Shown: piece by piece, positions 1-5,349 of the stretch
Position numbering within the stretch: the first letter of the stretch is position 1
Layout: each line of letters begins with the position of its first letter
Assembly (NCBI GenBank): GCA_027296925.1
Contig: JAPUIP010000385.1
Location: 1 to 5,349 of the forward strand
DNA from: Candidatus Poribacteria bacterium
GTDB lineage: Bacteria; Poribacteria; WGA-4E; PCPOR2b
Length of the DNA: 5,349 nt
Direction of reading: 5' to 3'
Translations under genes and position numbers: made by a program
Notes under the pieces: model-generated
Database searches by the model: none
What the model was told of the DNA's origin: nothing
The model's input: only the letters and a program-made list of their open reading frames with translations

Positions 1-152
1 CTGGAAAAGACGAAGTCTACGTCGGGCGTATCCGTGAAGATGCTTCGATTGAAAATGGACTCAATCTGTGGGTTGTTGCTGACAACCTGCGCAAAGGGGC
101 GGCCTTGAACGCCATTCAGATCGTCGAAATTTTGGCGCAAAGCAATGTGTGA
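1..152 (+). CDS. asd: Aspartate-semialdehyde dehydrogenase, C-terminal end (5' truncated by window)
   Basis: The open frame starts at base 3 and ends at TGA 150-152, giving the last 49 residues of a protein whose start lies outside the window. The fragment reads GKDEVYVGRIREDASIENGL followed by a NLWVVADNLRKGAALNA segment. The GRIRED, NGLNLWVV.DNLRKGAALNA and QIVEIL blocks are the recognisable C-terminal signature of aspartate-semialdehyde dehydrogenase. That cytoplasmic enzyme reduces aspartyl-4-phosphate to aspartate semialdehyde with NADPH, the branch point to lysine/diaminopimelate, threonine and methionine. The catalytic cysteine and the nucleotide-binding domain are upstream and not visible. 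An 88-bp gap separates it from the creatininase gene, and I see no convincing terminator there, so read-through is possible. The family call is strong from this tail alone. Confidence 0.93.
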   Translation, partial: GKDEVYVGRIREDASIENGLNLWVVADNLRKGAALNAIQIVEILAQSNV

Positions 153-240
153 TCATGCTGCATCATCACGGCGGCTGTGTGAATTTAGGAGCATGACTCG
201 GAACTGAAACAGTAACCCACACGAAATCAAGGAAGGCGCT
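153..240. other. Intergenic gap between asd and first creatininase gene
   Basis: This is an 88-bp spacer. The only clear element is a purine-rich Shine-Dalgarno sequence AAGGAAGG at 229-236, four bases before the ATG at 241. I could not find a paired -35/-10 promoter or a GC-rich hairpin followed by a T-run. The creatininase genes may be transcribed from upstream or from a promoter I cannot recognise. Confidence 0.5.
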
Positions 241-1086
241 ATGAAATACCGCTACGCCGAAATGATCTGGTATGAAACCAAGGAGGCAGCCGAACAGGAC
301 CGCGTCGCTGTGCTTCCCGTGGCGACCTATGAGGACCATGGGCCACATCTCCCTGTGGATACGGACGTCGTGCTTTGCACGGGGATTTGCGAACGTGCCG
401 TGGCACGCATCCCATCGGAGGCCGTCCTCGCGCCGCCGGTGCCGCACGGCTACAGCCCGCATCACATGGATTTTCACGGAACGCTTACCATCGGTTGGGA
501 TACCTTCATCCGATACGTCAGAGATGTCTGTTGTAGCCTTGCCTATCACGGTTTCAAGCGAATCCTCATTGTCAACGGTCACGGCAGCAATACGTCGCCA
601 CTTGACCTCGCCGCGCGATTATCGAATATCGAGTATGAGGGCAAGATCCTTTGCGCATTGGTCAATCACTGGGATGTTCGCAAGGTGAAGGAAGTTGGCA
701 AGACCCTTCGGGACTCCGATTACGGCGGCACATCGCACGGGGGCGAATATGAAACCTCTCTCTATCTCGCCTTAAAACCGGAGCTTGTCGATATGAGCAG
801 AGCGGTCGATGAGAGATCCCCACTGCCACCGAGTTTCAAGACCGACCTCCTTGCGGGCACCCACCCCGAAGGTTCGGCGGCGCGTCTGATACCGTACTGG
901 AGTTCGCAGACGGCGAGTGGCGTGCTGGGGGATGCGACCAAAGCGACAAAGGAAAAAGGGGAGCAGTTCCTGGAGGCGGCGACTGAAGGGCTCATTGAAC
1001 TGATTCGAGAATTGCGGGCGACAGAGATTCCGCCACGCCGGGATCAACATGAACATCATGCCGTCAGGAAAACCGCATGGACCTGA
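241..1086 (+). CDS. Creatininase-family metal-dependent amidohydrolase (first of a tandem pair)
   Basis: This 281-residue cytoplasmic protein belongs to the creatininase (creatinine amidohydrolase) family, whose members hydrolyse cyclic or linear amides with a two-metal site. The first signature, P26-VATYEDHGPHLPVDTD, supplies the expected ligands E31, H33 and D42; the 11-residue E-to-D spacing matches creatininase. The second, VNGHGSN at 111-117, supplies H114. The third, SHGGEYETSLYLALKPELV, holds E169 and follows the family pattern H-x-G-E-x-E-T-S. Length is usual for the family. The ATG at 241 has a strong Shine-Dalgarno at 229-236. The last ten bases overlap the next gene, also a creatininase, so translation is probably coupled. 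The family also includes formamide-lyase hydrolases and MftE-like peptidases, so the substrate cannot be named. No mycofactocin or creatine-degradation genes are visible. Confidence 0.9.
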   Translation: MKYRYAEMIWYETKEAAEQDRVAVLPVATYEDHGPHLPVDTDVVLCTGICERAVARIPSEAVLAPPVPHGYSPHHMDFHGTLTIGWDTFIRYVRDVCCSLAYHGFKRILIVNGHGSNTSPLDLAARLSNIEYEGKILCALVNHWDVRKVKEVGKTLRDSDYGGTSHGGEYETSLYLALKPELVDMSRAVDERSPLPPSFKTDLLAGTHPEGSAARLIPYWSSQTASGVLGDATKATKEKGEQFLEAATEGLIELIRELRATEIPPRRDQHEHHAVRKTAWT

Positions 1087-1976
1087 AAACAAGGGAAACC
1101 ATCCAGTGGGAACGCATGTTGCCGGAGGAATTCCGCGCGGCGTTTAATCGATTGCCTGTGGTGTATCTGCCGCTCGGTACTGTGGAGTGGCATGGCGAAC
1201 ATAACGCGCTTGGACTCGATTCCCTGAAGGCCCATGCGCTCTGTGTCACCGCGGCAAGACAATCCGGCGGGATTGTTCATCCACCGCTTTACGGCGGGAT
1301 GGGTGGTTTGCACAAGCCCGCAACAATTCGGATGGAGCCAGAAGATACATGGGATAATCACCTGTTGCGTCCCTGGCTGGAAAAGTTTTGTGGCGAATGC
1401 CATCGACTCGGGTTCAAAGCCATCATCATGCTCACTGGTCATTACGGTCATAACCAGCAGATCGTTGTGCGCGAGGTCGGCGCACGCATGACGGAACGCC
1501 TGCAGAGCCCTGTACTTGGCACGCCGGAGTATTGGCTTGCCCTCGATGTCGGATACCTCGGCGACCATGCGGGGATTGGGGAGACCTCATTGTTGTGGCA
1601 CCTCGAACCAGATCTCGTTGCAATCGAGCGCATCAAGAACGATCCGGATTACGGAAAGGATGGCCATATCGAAGCGGGGTCATCGCCGGAATTGGGAAAG
1701 AAGTACGCCGACACGATTACCGATCGGTTGGCAAAACTTGCCCAGGCCATGCCGACGTGGGATTTTGCAACGCGTTCGGCTTTCGTCCGCGCTGAACGGG
1801 CGCTCGTCTCGGCGCAGGTGCGCGGCTGGCGTACCGATCAACCCTGGGCGGCATGGCGCAAACTCCGGACGCCGCCGTTTACGGATTACGGTCGGTTGCT
1901 CGTTGCGGAACGTTTTGATGAGATTGAGGCGTTCGCGGAGAAGTTGGTCGATGGCGAGATTGAAACATCGAGTTGA
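1077..1976 (+). CDS. Creatininase-family metal-dependent amidohydrolase (second of a tandem pair)
   Basis: This 299-residue protein is a second creatininase-family member, clearly diverged from the first. Its first motif, PLGTVEWHGEHNALGLD (residues 32-48), carries E37, H39 and D48 with the same 11-residue spacing as the upstream paralogue. The glycine-rich motif is LTGHYGHNQQ, with H122, and the third is DHAGIGETSLLWHLEPDLV, with H164 and E169. All expected metal-ligand positions are therefore present, so an active enzyme is likely. An AGGA at 1066-1069, inside the previous gene, sits seven bases before the ATG at 1077, and the 10-bp overlap suggests coupled translation. The C-terminal 70 or so residues (about 230-299) are helical and lack a motif I recognise. 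Family members are often ring-shaped hexamers, so the two paralogues could form a mixed complex or act on related substrates; this is inference. Confidence 0.88.
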   Translation: MDLKTRETIQWERMLPEEFRAAFNRLPVVYLPLGTVEWHGEHNALGLDSLKAHALCVTAARQSGGIVHPPLYGGMGGLHKPATIRMEPEDTWDNHLLRPWLEKFCGECHRLGFKAIIMLTGHYGHNQQIVVREVGARMTERLQSPVLGTPEYWLALDVGYLGDHAGIGETSLLWHLEPDLVAIERIKNDPDYGKDGHIEAGSSPELGKKYADTITDRLAKLAQAMPTWDFATRSAFVRAERALVSAQVRGWRTDQPWAAWRKLRTPPFTDYGRLLVAERFDEIEAFAEKLVDGEIETSS

Positions 1977-2012
1977 CATGAATCTGCTCCCGCGAAATAT
2001 CGGCCATTGGAT

Positions 2013-2017
2013 AGAGG
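2013..2017 (+). promoter_or_regulatory. Ribosome binding site that decides the ATPase start
   Basis: AGAGG lies seven bases before the ATG at 2025. A TTG at 2007 is in the same frame and would add six residues, but the AGAGG would then be inside the coding sequence and the TTG has no purine-rich site in front of it. The ATG at 2025 is therefore the better start, giving MDNPLKHIYNACDP as the N-terminus. Confidence 0.7.
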
Positions 2018-2024
2018 TAGTGAA

Positions 2025-3377
2025 ATGGATAATCCGCTGAAACATATCTACAATGCCTGCGACCCGTATAAACCGGCGACCGCCGAATATTACGTTGATT
2101 GCGCCGAGGCGAGAGGTAGCAGTACATTAACGCAAGAGTACCAGCGTCACCTCGCGCTGGCAAACGATTATCTTTGTTTCCTCTTCTCAGGACACATCGG
2201 CTGTGGCAAATCTTCAGAACTGGAACAGTTGCGCCGCGTCCTTGAACAGCCTGAACCGCCCTATGAACGCTACTTTCCTATTCTGCTCAATGTCAGCGAC
2301 TACCTCGACGACTACGACGCCGACATGACAGACCTTCTACTTGCGATTGTCAGCGAACTGGCTGACACGCTACGCGAGAAGGTCGACATCGAACTGGAGG
2401 ATAACTACTTCCTCAGCCGACTGAACGAGATTAAGGAATTTTTCCTCAGCGAAGTTGAGCTCAAGGAATTCGAACTGTCGCTGAAAGTCGCAAAAGTGAA
2501 AATCCAGCGGCTCAAGCGAGACCCCGACGCCCGGCAGCGAGTCCGTGACGCATTGAAGCCGAAGCTGTCCACCATGTTGGAGGAGATTAATCTGCTCTTC
2601 GACAAGGCGCGATTGGCGGTTAAAAAGGCATCGCTTCAGGCGGGTGAGCGTCCCTACACCGATCTCGTATTGATTCTCGATAATCTGGAGAAGATTCGGG
2701 GCTTTGCGAATAAAGAGGAGGGGCTGGAATCGCAGCGAGAACTGTTTCTGGAACGTGCGCCGCAGTTGACGGGAATGCAGGTGCATGTCATTTACACAGT
2801 GCCGCTACGCCTCGTGCGTGCCGACGGCCCCCAGTTGGGCATGCGTTATGACAGCGATCCGTTTGTGCTGCCAATGGTCAAGGTCATTGAACGCGGTACC
2901 CGTGCCCCATTCTCGACGGGGGTGGAATGCATGCGTGGACTGTTGGCAAGGCGACTCGGTGATCTCGCATTAGGAGAAGCCTTCGAGCCTGACGCATTGG
3001 AATTTCTGCTGACGTATAGCGGTGGGCATGTGCGCAATCTGATGACCTTTGTCCAGACCGCCTGTACCTACGCCGAGGGCATTCCCATTCCGCTCAGAGC
3101 CGCGCACCGCGCGATTCAGCAGACCGTTCGCACCTACAGCACCGCGATTCCCGAACACCACTGGGGGAAGTTGGCAGAGCTTGATCGCTCGGCGGACCAG
3201 ATGATTCCAGGCGGCGGCCCGGACTATTTGACGATGCTGGAAAACCTCAGCGTCCTCGAATATATCAACGGCGGCGATGAAGATCCATTCGCCGTTGCCG
3301 AGCCGTGGTACGCTGTCAATCCGATTGTGCGCGAATTGCAAAAGTTCAGGGCGTCTGCGGAAAAGCCCCGAAGCTAA
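2025..3377 (+). CDS. AAA/STAND-type P-loop ATPase with helical insert and winged-helix-like C-terminus
   Basis: This 450-residue predicted cytoplasmic ATPase has Walker A GHIGCGKSS at residues 56-64, with K62 and S63 contacting nucleotide. Walker B is DLVLILDNLEKI at 213-224, with D219 and a nearby acidic E222. HVIYTVP (254-260) fits a sensor-1 strand, and SGGHVRNLM (332-340) resembles the sensor-2 region of Orc/Cdc6-like and STAND ATPases. Between Walker A and B, residues about 105-205 form a very charged, probably helical or coiled-coil insert. The C-terminus (LEYINGG...PWYAVNPIVREL, 411-438) looks like a winged helix. From memory, this matches a family of ~430-480-residue ATP-binding proteins common in Cyanobacteria and Chloroflexi, often annotated only as AAA family ATPase. 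It starts 48 bp after the creatininase pair and 54 bp precede the next gene. Its function is unknown; a regulatory or conflict role is inferred from context. Confidence 0.85.
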   Translation: MDNPLKHIYNACDPYKPATAEYYVDCAEARGSSTLTQEYQRHLALANDYLCFLFSGHIGCGKSSELEQLRRVLEQPEPPYERYFPILLNVSDYLDDYDADMTDLLLAIVSELADTLREKVDIELEDNYFLSRLNEIKEFFLSEVELKEFELSLKVAKVKIQRLKRDPDARQRVRDALKPKLSTMLEEINLLFDKARLAVKKASLQAGERPYTDLVLILDNLEKIRGFANKEEGLESQRELFLERAPQLTGMQVHVIYTVPLRLVRADGPQLGMRYDSDPFVLPMVKVIERGTRAPFSTGVECMRGLLARRLGDLALGEAFEPDALEFLLTYSGGHVRNLMTFVQTACTYAEGIPIPLRAAHRAIQQTVRTYSTAIPEHHWGKLAELDRSADQMIPGGGPDYLTMLENLSVLEYINGGDEDPFAVAEPWYAVNPIVRELQKFRASAEKPRS

Positions 3378-3431
3378 GCCTTCAGGTAAGATGCCATTGA
3401 CAACAACGCCTTCGAGAAAGGGGGAACCAGG
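3378..3431. other. Short gap between ATPase and small helical protein gene
   Basis: This 54-bp spacer holds a strong Shine-Dalgarno, AAAGGGGG at 3417-3424, seven bases before the ATG at 3432. No terminator hairpin is visible, so the ATPase and the following pair are probably on one transcript. A TTGACA at 3397-3402 lacks a matching -10 box. Confidence 0.55.
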
Positions 3432-3830
3432 ATGTCCACCGTAGAGATGCCCGGAAGGGTGACTGTCGAACACTTGCTCCGTGTGGTTAAGAAATTATCC
3501 CCGGCTGAGTTGCGAGAATTCAGGCAACAATTTGAAGCGTGGCAGAAGCAGAATGAAGTCGAGGTGGAAGCGGCGTTGTTAGCGTCCATAGAAGAAAATT
3601 CCCGACTGCCCGAAAAAAAACATAGACGCTATGAGCAGTTACGTCGCAAATGTGAGGATAAGACGCTGACCGAACGCGAACTTGCGGAGTATCAGTCCTT
3701 GCTCCAACAGTTGGAAGCACAAAACGTCAAGCGCATCGAAGTGCTCAGCGCCCTAGCGCAACGGCGCGGAACAACATTACGAGGCATCATGGCAGAACTC
3801 GGCCTGAAAGGCACAGACGATGCGTTCTGA
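3432..3830 (+). CDS. Small charged helical protein paired with HNH nuclease
   Basis: This 132-residue protein has no named function. The first third (TVEHLLRVVKKLSPAELREF, residues 11-30) reads as two amphipathic helices with a 'K-L-S-P-A-E-L' turn. A charged helical middle follows (about 62-110), with ERELAEYQSLLQQLEAQNVK likely a coiled coil. The end, RRGTTLRGIMAELGL (111-125), resembles a short helix-turn-helix-like segment. There is no signal peptide or membrane segment. From memory, similar small proteins sit directly before HNH nuclease genes in Cyanobacteria and Chloroflexi. Here the two genes overlap by 11 bp (3820-3830), so coupled translation is likely. A strong Shine-Dalgarno at 3417-3424 supports the ATG. 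It may bind and control the nuclease or act as its DNA-recognition partner, both inferred. The gene looks intact and uses codons like its neighbours. Confidence 0.82.
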   Translation: MSTVEMPGRVTVEHLLRVVKKLSPAELREFRQQFEAWQKQNEVEVEAALLASIEENSRLPEKKHRRYEQLRRKCEDKTLTERELAEYQSLLQQLEAQNVKRIEVLSALAQRRGTTLRGIMAELGLKGTDDAF

Positions 3831-4245
3831 GCGTATTCCTGCTGCTCTGCGCCGCCAAGTGCGCGAGCGTGCCCAAGGGCTTTGCGAATACTGCTACTGC
3901 CCTGTCGATTTCACCAACGCCGCCTTTCACTGTGAACACATCCGCCCTCGCGATGCCGGCGGCGAAACAACGTTGGACAATCTGGCGTGGTCGTGCCCAC
4001 GGTGCAATGCTCACAAATACACCAAGACTCACGCCCGCGACGCCCAGACGGGACGTCGAGTCTCGCTTTTTAACCCGCGTCGCCAGCGTTGGTCGAGGCA
4101 CTTTACGTGGAGCGAAGACTTCATGTTTATCATTGGGCGCACCGCAACAGGCCGAACAACCGTAGAAGCACTGCACCTAAACCGGGCCGAACTGCTCAAC
4201 TTGCGACGAGTACTCCATGCTGTCGGCGAGCACCCACCGACCTGA
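3820..4245 (+). CDS. HNH endonuclease with two CxxC zinc motifs
   Basis: This 141-residue protein is an HNH nuclease of the compact zinc-supported type. RERAQGLCEYC opens with the first zinc pair, C22 and C25. CEHIRP follows, with E39 and H40 as the catalytic 'H' element. LDNL supplies N54, and CPRCNAHK supplies the second zinc pair C59/C62 plus N63 and H65. All core residues are present, so a metal-dependent DNA-cutting or nicking enzyme is expected. After the core, residues 75-141 form a tail (LFNPRRQRWSRHFTW and onward) common in these proteins. The start overlaps the small helical gene by 11 bp, with AAAGG at 3807-3811 as its ribosome site. No methyltransferase lies nearby, so a classical restriction system is not supported. 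The target is unknown; a homing, phage-defence or mobile-element role is possible. Confidence 0.9.
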   Translation: MRSERIPAALRRQVRERAQGLCEYCYCPVDFTNAAFHCEHIRPRDAGGETTLDNLAWSCPRCNAHKYTKTHARDAQTGRRVSLFNPRRQRWSRHFTWSEDFMFIIGRTATGRTTVEALHLNRAELLNLRRVLHAVGEHPPT

Positions 4246-4267
4246 AACTTTGGCAACGAATAACGAA

Positions 4268-4289
4268 CGGGATTTCGCCCCGACTTTTT
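4268..4289 (+). terminator. Weak terminator-like hairpin after HNH gene
   Basis: CGGG at 4268-4271 can pair with CCCG at 4279-4282 across a seven-base loop, and five Ts follow at 4285-4289 after a two-base gap. The four-pair stem is short for an intrinsic terminator, so at most it would terminate partially. It sits 23 bp after the HNH stop codon, the right place for the end of a transcript. Confidence 0.3.
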
Positions 4290-4310
4290 GATGAAACCTT
4301 ACTTTCATTA

Positions 4311-4332
4311 GCACGGAGCTTTAGATCCGTGC
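4311..4332. repeat. 22-bp imperfect palindrome in the HNH-TPR gap
   Basis: The arms GCACGGA (4311-4317) and TCCGTGC (4326-4332) are perfect reverse complements. Inside them one G/A mismatch (4318/4325) is followed by two more complementary pairs around a central TT, so 9 of 10 positions match. It ends 23 bp before the TPR start codon. No strong T-run follows, so it is less likely a terminator than an operator, a repetitive palindromic element or an mRNA hairpin in the TPR leader. Its copy number in the genome cannot be judged here. Confidence 0.6.
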
Positions 4333-4355
4333 CATTTTCAGGGAGTATTTGCATC

Positions 4356-5349
4356 ATGAGCAATGATGCTTTCGCAATCTCTGAACCATTTGAGCCAACG
4401 GCGTTGGATGAGCAGACCGAATTGCGGACCTTGGCACGTGCGCTGGAGTTTGCTCAGGGGTTTAAGCTTTTATTCGCCCGATGCAACCAGCGTGACCAAC
4501 GGCTACGCATCGTCAATGCCCTTCGAAAGCGAATCCCGCAATTCACGGTGCAGGAGATTCATTTCGACGAACCGATTGATCATCTGCTCGATGCGTTGCG
4601 CGAACGTCTTGTGCAACCACCGCCTGATGTTGTGTTTGTCTCCGGGCTGGAATACTCGCTCCCGACCGCCGCCGATGCCCACGAGACACCGTTCGTCGCA
4701 AGCCTCAACGCCGCCCGTAATTCCTTTCCGCAAATCCTGCCATGTCCGCTTGTGTTGTGGATGCCCGAATACGTCCTCGCTGCTATCATGCGTGGCGCGC
4801 CGGACTTCTTCTCTATCCGTTCAGGGGTTTACTACTTTGCTGCCACGCCTCGGGAGACTGCCGCCTTCGCCGAATCTCTGACAGCAGGTGAGGAATGGCA
4901 AGCAGCAAACCTAACTTTCGCGGAGAAGCAGGAGCGCATCGGCGCTATTGAGAACCTGATTGCGGACTACTACGCCCTGCCTTCTGCGCACCGGAACAAT
5001 CGCGCCGAGGCGCATTTGCTCAAGCGGCTGGGAAACCTCTACTGGACGTTGGGAGGATGGACGAAAGCAGAGAGATGTTATCAACAGAGTCTGAAGTTCT
5101 ACCGGCAGTTCGACGATCGTGCCGGTGAGGGGAGGCTCCTCAATAACCTTGGCGAAGTCTATCGTCGTCAAAGGCGGTGGGAGGAGGCGGAGCAGTGTCA
5201 TCGGCAAAGCTTAAAAATCAAGCGAGACGTCGGAGATCGCATCGGCGAGGGAATCGCCCTTGGTAATCTCGGTAGTATCTACTCCGGTCAGAAGCAATGG
5301 GCGAAGGCAGAGCAGTGGGGGGGGGAGAGCGGGGGGGAATTGAGTGGGG
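4356..5349 (+). CDS. TPR protein with degenerate NTPase-like N-terminal domain (3' truncated by contig end)
   Basis: The frame is open from ATG 4356 to the window end, giving 331 residues with no stop. AGGGAG at 4340-4345 is the ribosome site. Residues about 24-165 read as an alternating strand/helix domain. GFKLLFARCNQRDQRL (35-50) occupies the place of a P-loop but lacks the GxxxxGK[ST] pattern. DVVFVSGLE (91-99) resembles a Walker B strand. LNAARNSFPQ and PLVLWMPEYVL lead to APDFFSIRSGVYYF (148-161), a block I recall from STAND-like TPR proteins. From residue 215, three 40-residue tetratricopeptide repeats follow, of the kinesin-light-chain-like kind with LGNLYW, LGEVYR and LGSIYS helices. 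The third is cut by corrupted sequence from about 5317. TPRs normally bind protein partners. A role as scaffold or sensor for the upstream ATPase is inferred. The C-terminus, which could hold an effector domain, is missing. Confidence 0.82.
   Translation, partial: MSNDAFAISEPFEPTALDEQTELRTLARALEFAQGFKLLFARCNQRDQRLRIVNALRKRIPQFTVQEIHFDEPIDHLLDALRERLVQPPPDVVFVSGLEYSLPTAADAHETPFVASLNAARNSFPQILPCPLVLWMPEYVLAAIMRGAPDFFSIRSGVYYFAATPRETAAFAESLTAGEEWQAANLTFAEKQERIGAIENLIADYYALPSAHRNNRAEAHLLKRLGNLYWTLGGWTKAERCYQQSLKFYRQFDDRAGEGRLLNNLGEVYRRQRRWEEAEQCHRQSLKIKRDVGDRIGEGIALGNLGSIYSGQKQWAKAEQWGGESGGELSG
4998..5349 (+). repeat. Tandem 40-residue (120-bp) tetratricopeptide repeats, third incomplete
   Basis: Repeat 1 spans 4998-5117, repeat 2 spans 5118-5237, and repeat 3 begins at 5238 and runs into the window end. 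Each has the order A/G-E...L.NLG..Y......W..AE.C..QSLK......D. The exact 40-residue period and the shared W-x-x-AE-x-C/Q core show tandem duplication. At DNA level the copies are diverged, so this is an old array rather than a recent expansion. Confidence 0.85.
5316..5349. other. G-rich degraded sequence at the contig end (probable artefact)
   Basis: The last 34 bases contain runs of nine Gs (5317-5325), seven Gs (5331-5337) and four terminal Gs. The repeat is expected to continue AEQC..QSLK, but the window reads AEQWGGESGGELSG. The reading frame is kept and the AGC serine codon of the repeat core survives at 5328-5330, while flanking bases have become G. This is the pattern left by lost signal in two-colour sequencing. 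Translation beyond residue 320 of the TPR protein should not be trusted. Confidence 0.8.

Noticed and set aside
1056..1568. Long minus-strand open frames opposite the creatininase genes, including one of 170 codons
   Set aside because: They lie opposite genes with unmistakable family motifs, show no motif of their own and are expected shadows of codon-biased coding DNA.
2007..2009. TTG as the start of the ATPase gene
   Set aside because: It lacks a ribosome site, whereas AGAGG at 2013-2017 is well placed for the ATG at 2025.
2434..2446. Inverted repeat AGGAA-TTT-TTCCT inside the ATPase gene
   Set aside because: It is short, AT-rich and lies within a continuous, well-conserved-looking coding frame; a chance hairpin is most likely.
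3397..3402. TTGACA, an exact -35 consensus, before the small helical protein gene
   Set aside because: About 17 bp downstream lies the G-rich Shine-Dalgarno, not a TATAAT-like -10, so a sigma-70 promoter is not supported.
3391..3444. A 17-codon ORF (ATG 3391 to TAG 3442-3444) overlapping the start of the small helical protein gene, possibly a leader peptide
   Set aside because: It has no good ribosome site, no attenuator-like hairpin beside it and no residue bias suggesting regulation. Its overlap with the real start is easily due to chance.
3820..4245. HNH gene as part of a CRISPR, intron or restriction-modification system
   Set aside because: No repeat-spacer array, intron structure, RuvC-type domain or methyltransferase is visible in the window. 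Only the nuclease and its small partner are supported.
4363..4881. A 172-codon open frame on the plus strand inside the TPR gene
   Set aside because: It is a different frame from the TPR protein that starts at 4356. Its translation is rich in serine, arginine and cysteine with no motif, while the 4356 frame gives clear TPRs and has a ribosome site.

Overview
The window is an end piece of a bacterial contig of moderate GC, roughly mid-50s percent by eye. It is densely coded and every gene lies on the plus strand. The gene styles fit a Chloroflexi-, Cyanobacteria- or Planctomycetes-like bacterium: a large P-loop ATPase of the 'GHxGCGKS' type, a small helical protein paired with an HNH nuclease, and a 40-residue-period TPR protein. 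Nothing fixes the phylum. The last ~35 bases are G-rich and look like degraded sequence at a contig end, which suggests a draft or metagenomic assembly.

Layout. (1) Bases 1-152 are the C-terminal 49 codons of aspartate-semialdehyde dehydrogenase, a housekeeping gene. (2) Bases 241-1976 hold two creatininase-family amidohydrolases that overlap by 10 bp. Both keep the metal-binding signatures, but they differ clearly from each other. (3) Bases 2025-3377 encode a 450-residue AAA/STAND-type ATPase with intact Walker A and B motifs, a long charged helical insert between them, and a winged-helix-like C-terminus. (4) Bases 3432-4245 hold a small charged helical protein and an HNH endonuclease that overlap by 11 bp. 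(5) Bases 4246-4355 are a 110-bp gap with a weak terminator-like hairpin and a 22-bp imperfect palindrome. (6) From 4356 to the window end runs an incomplete TPR protein. Its N-terminal domain looks like a P-loop NTPase fold without a P-loop.

How the genes may work together. The asd and creatininase genes look metabolic and are probably unrelated to what follows. The right half resembles an accessory or conflict-type cluster: an active ATPase, a small protein/HNH nuclease pair, and a TPR scaffold with a degenerate NTPase-like domain. The most interesting reading is an ATPase plus TPR signalling or defence module carrying a nuclease cassette between its two parts. That functional link is inferred from gene order and domain content only. 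The TPR gene runs off the contig, so its C-terminus is unknown.
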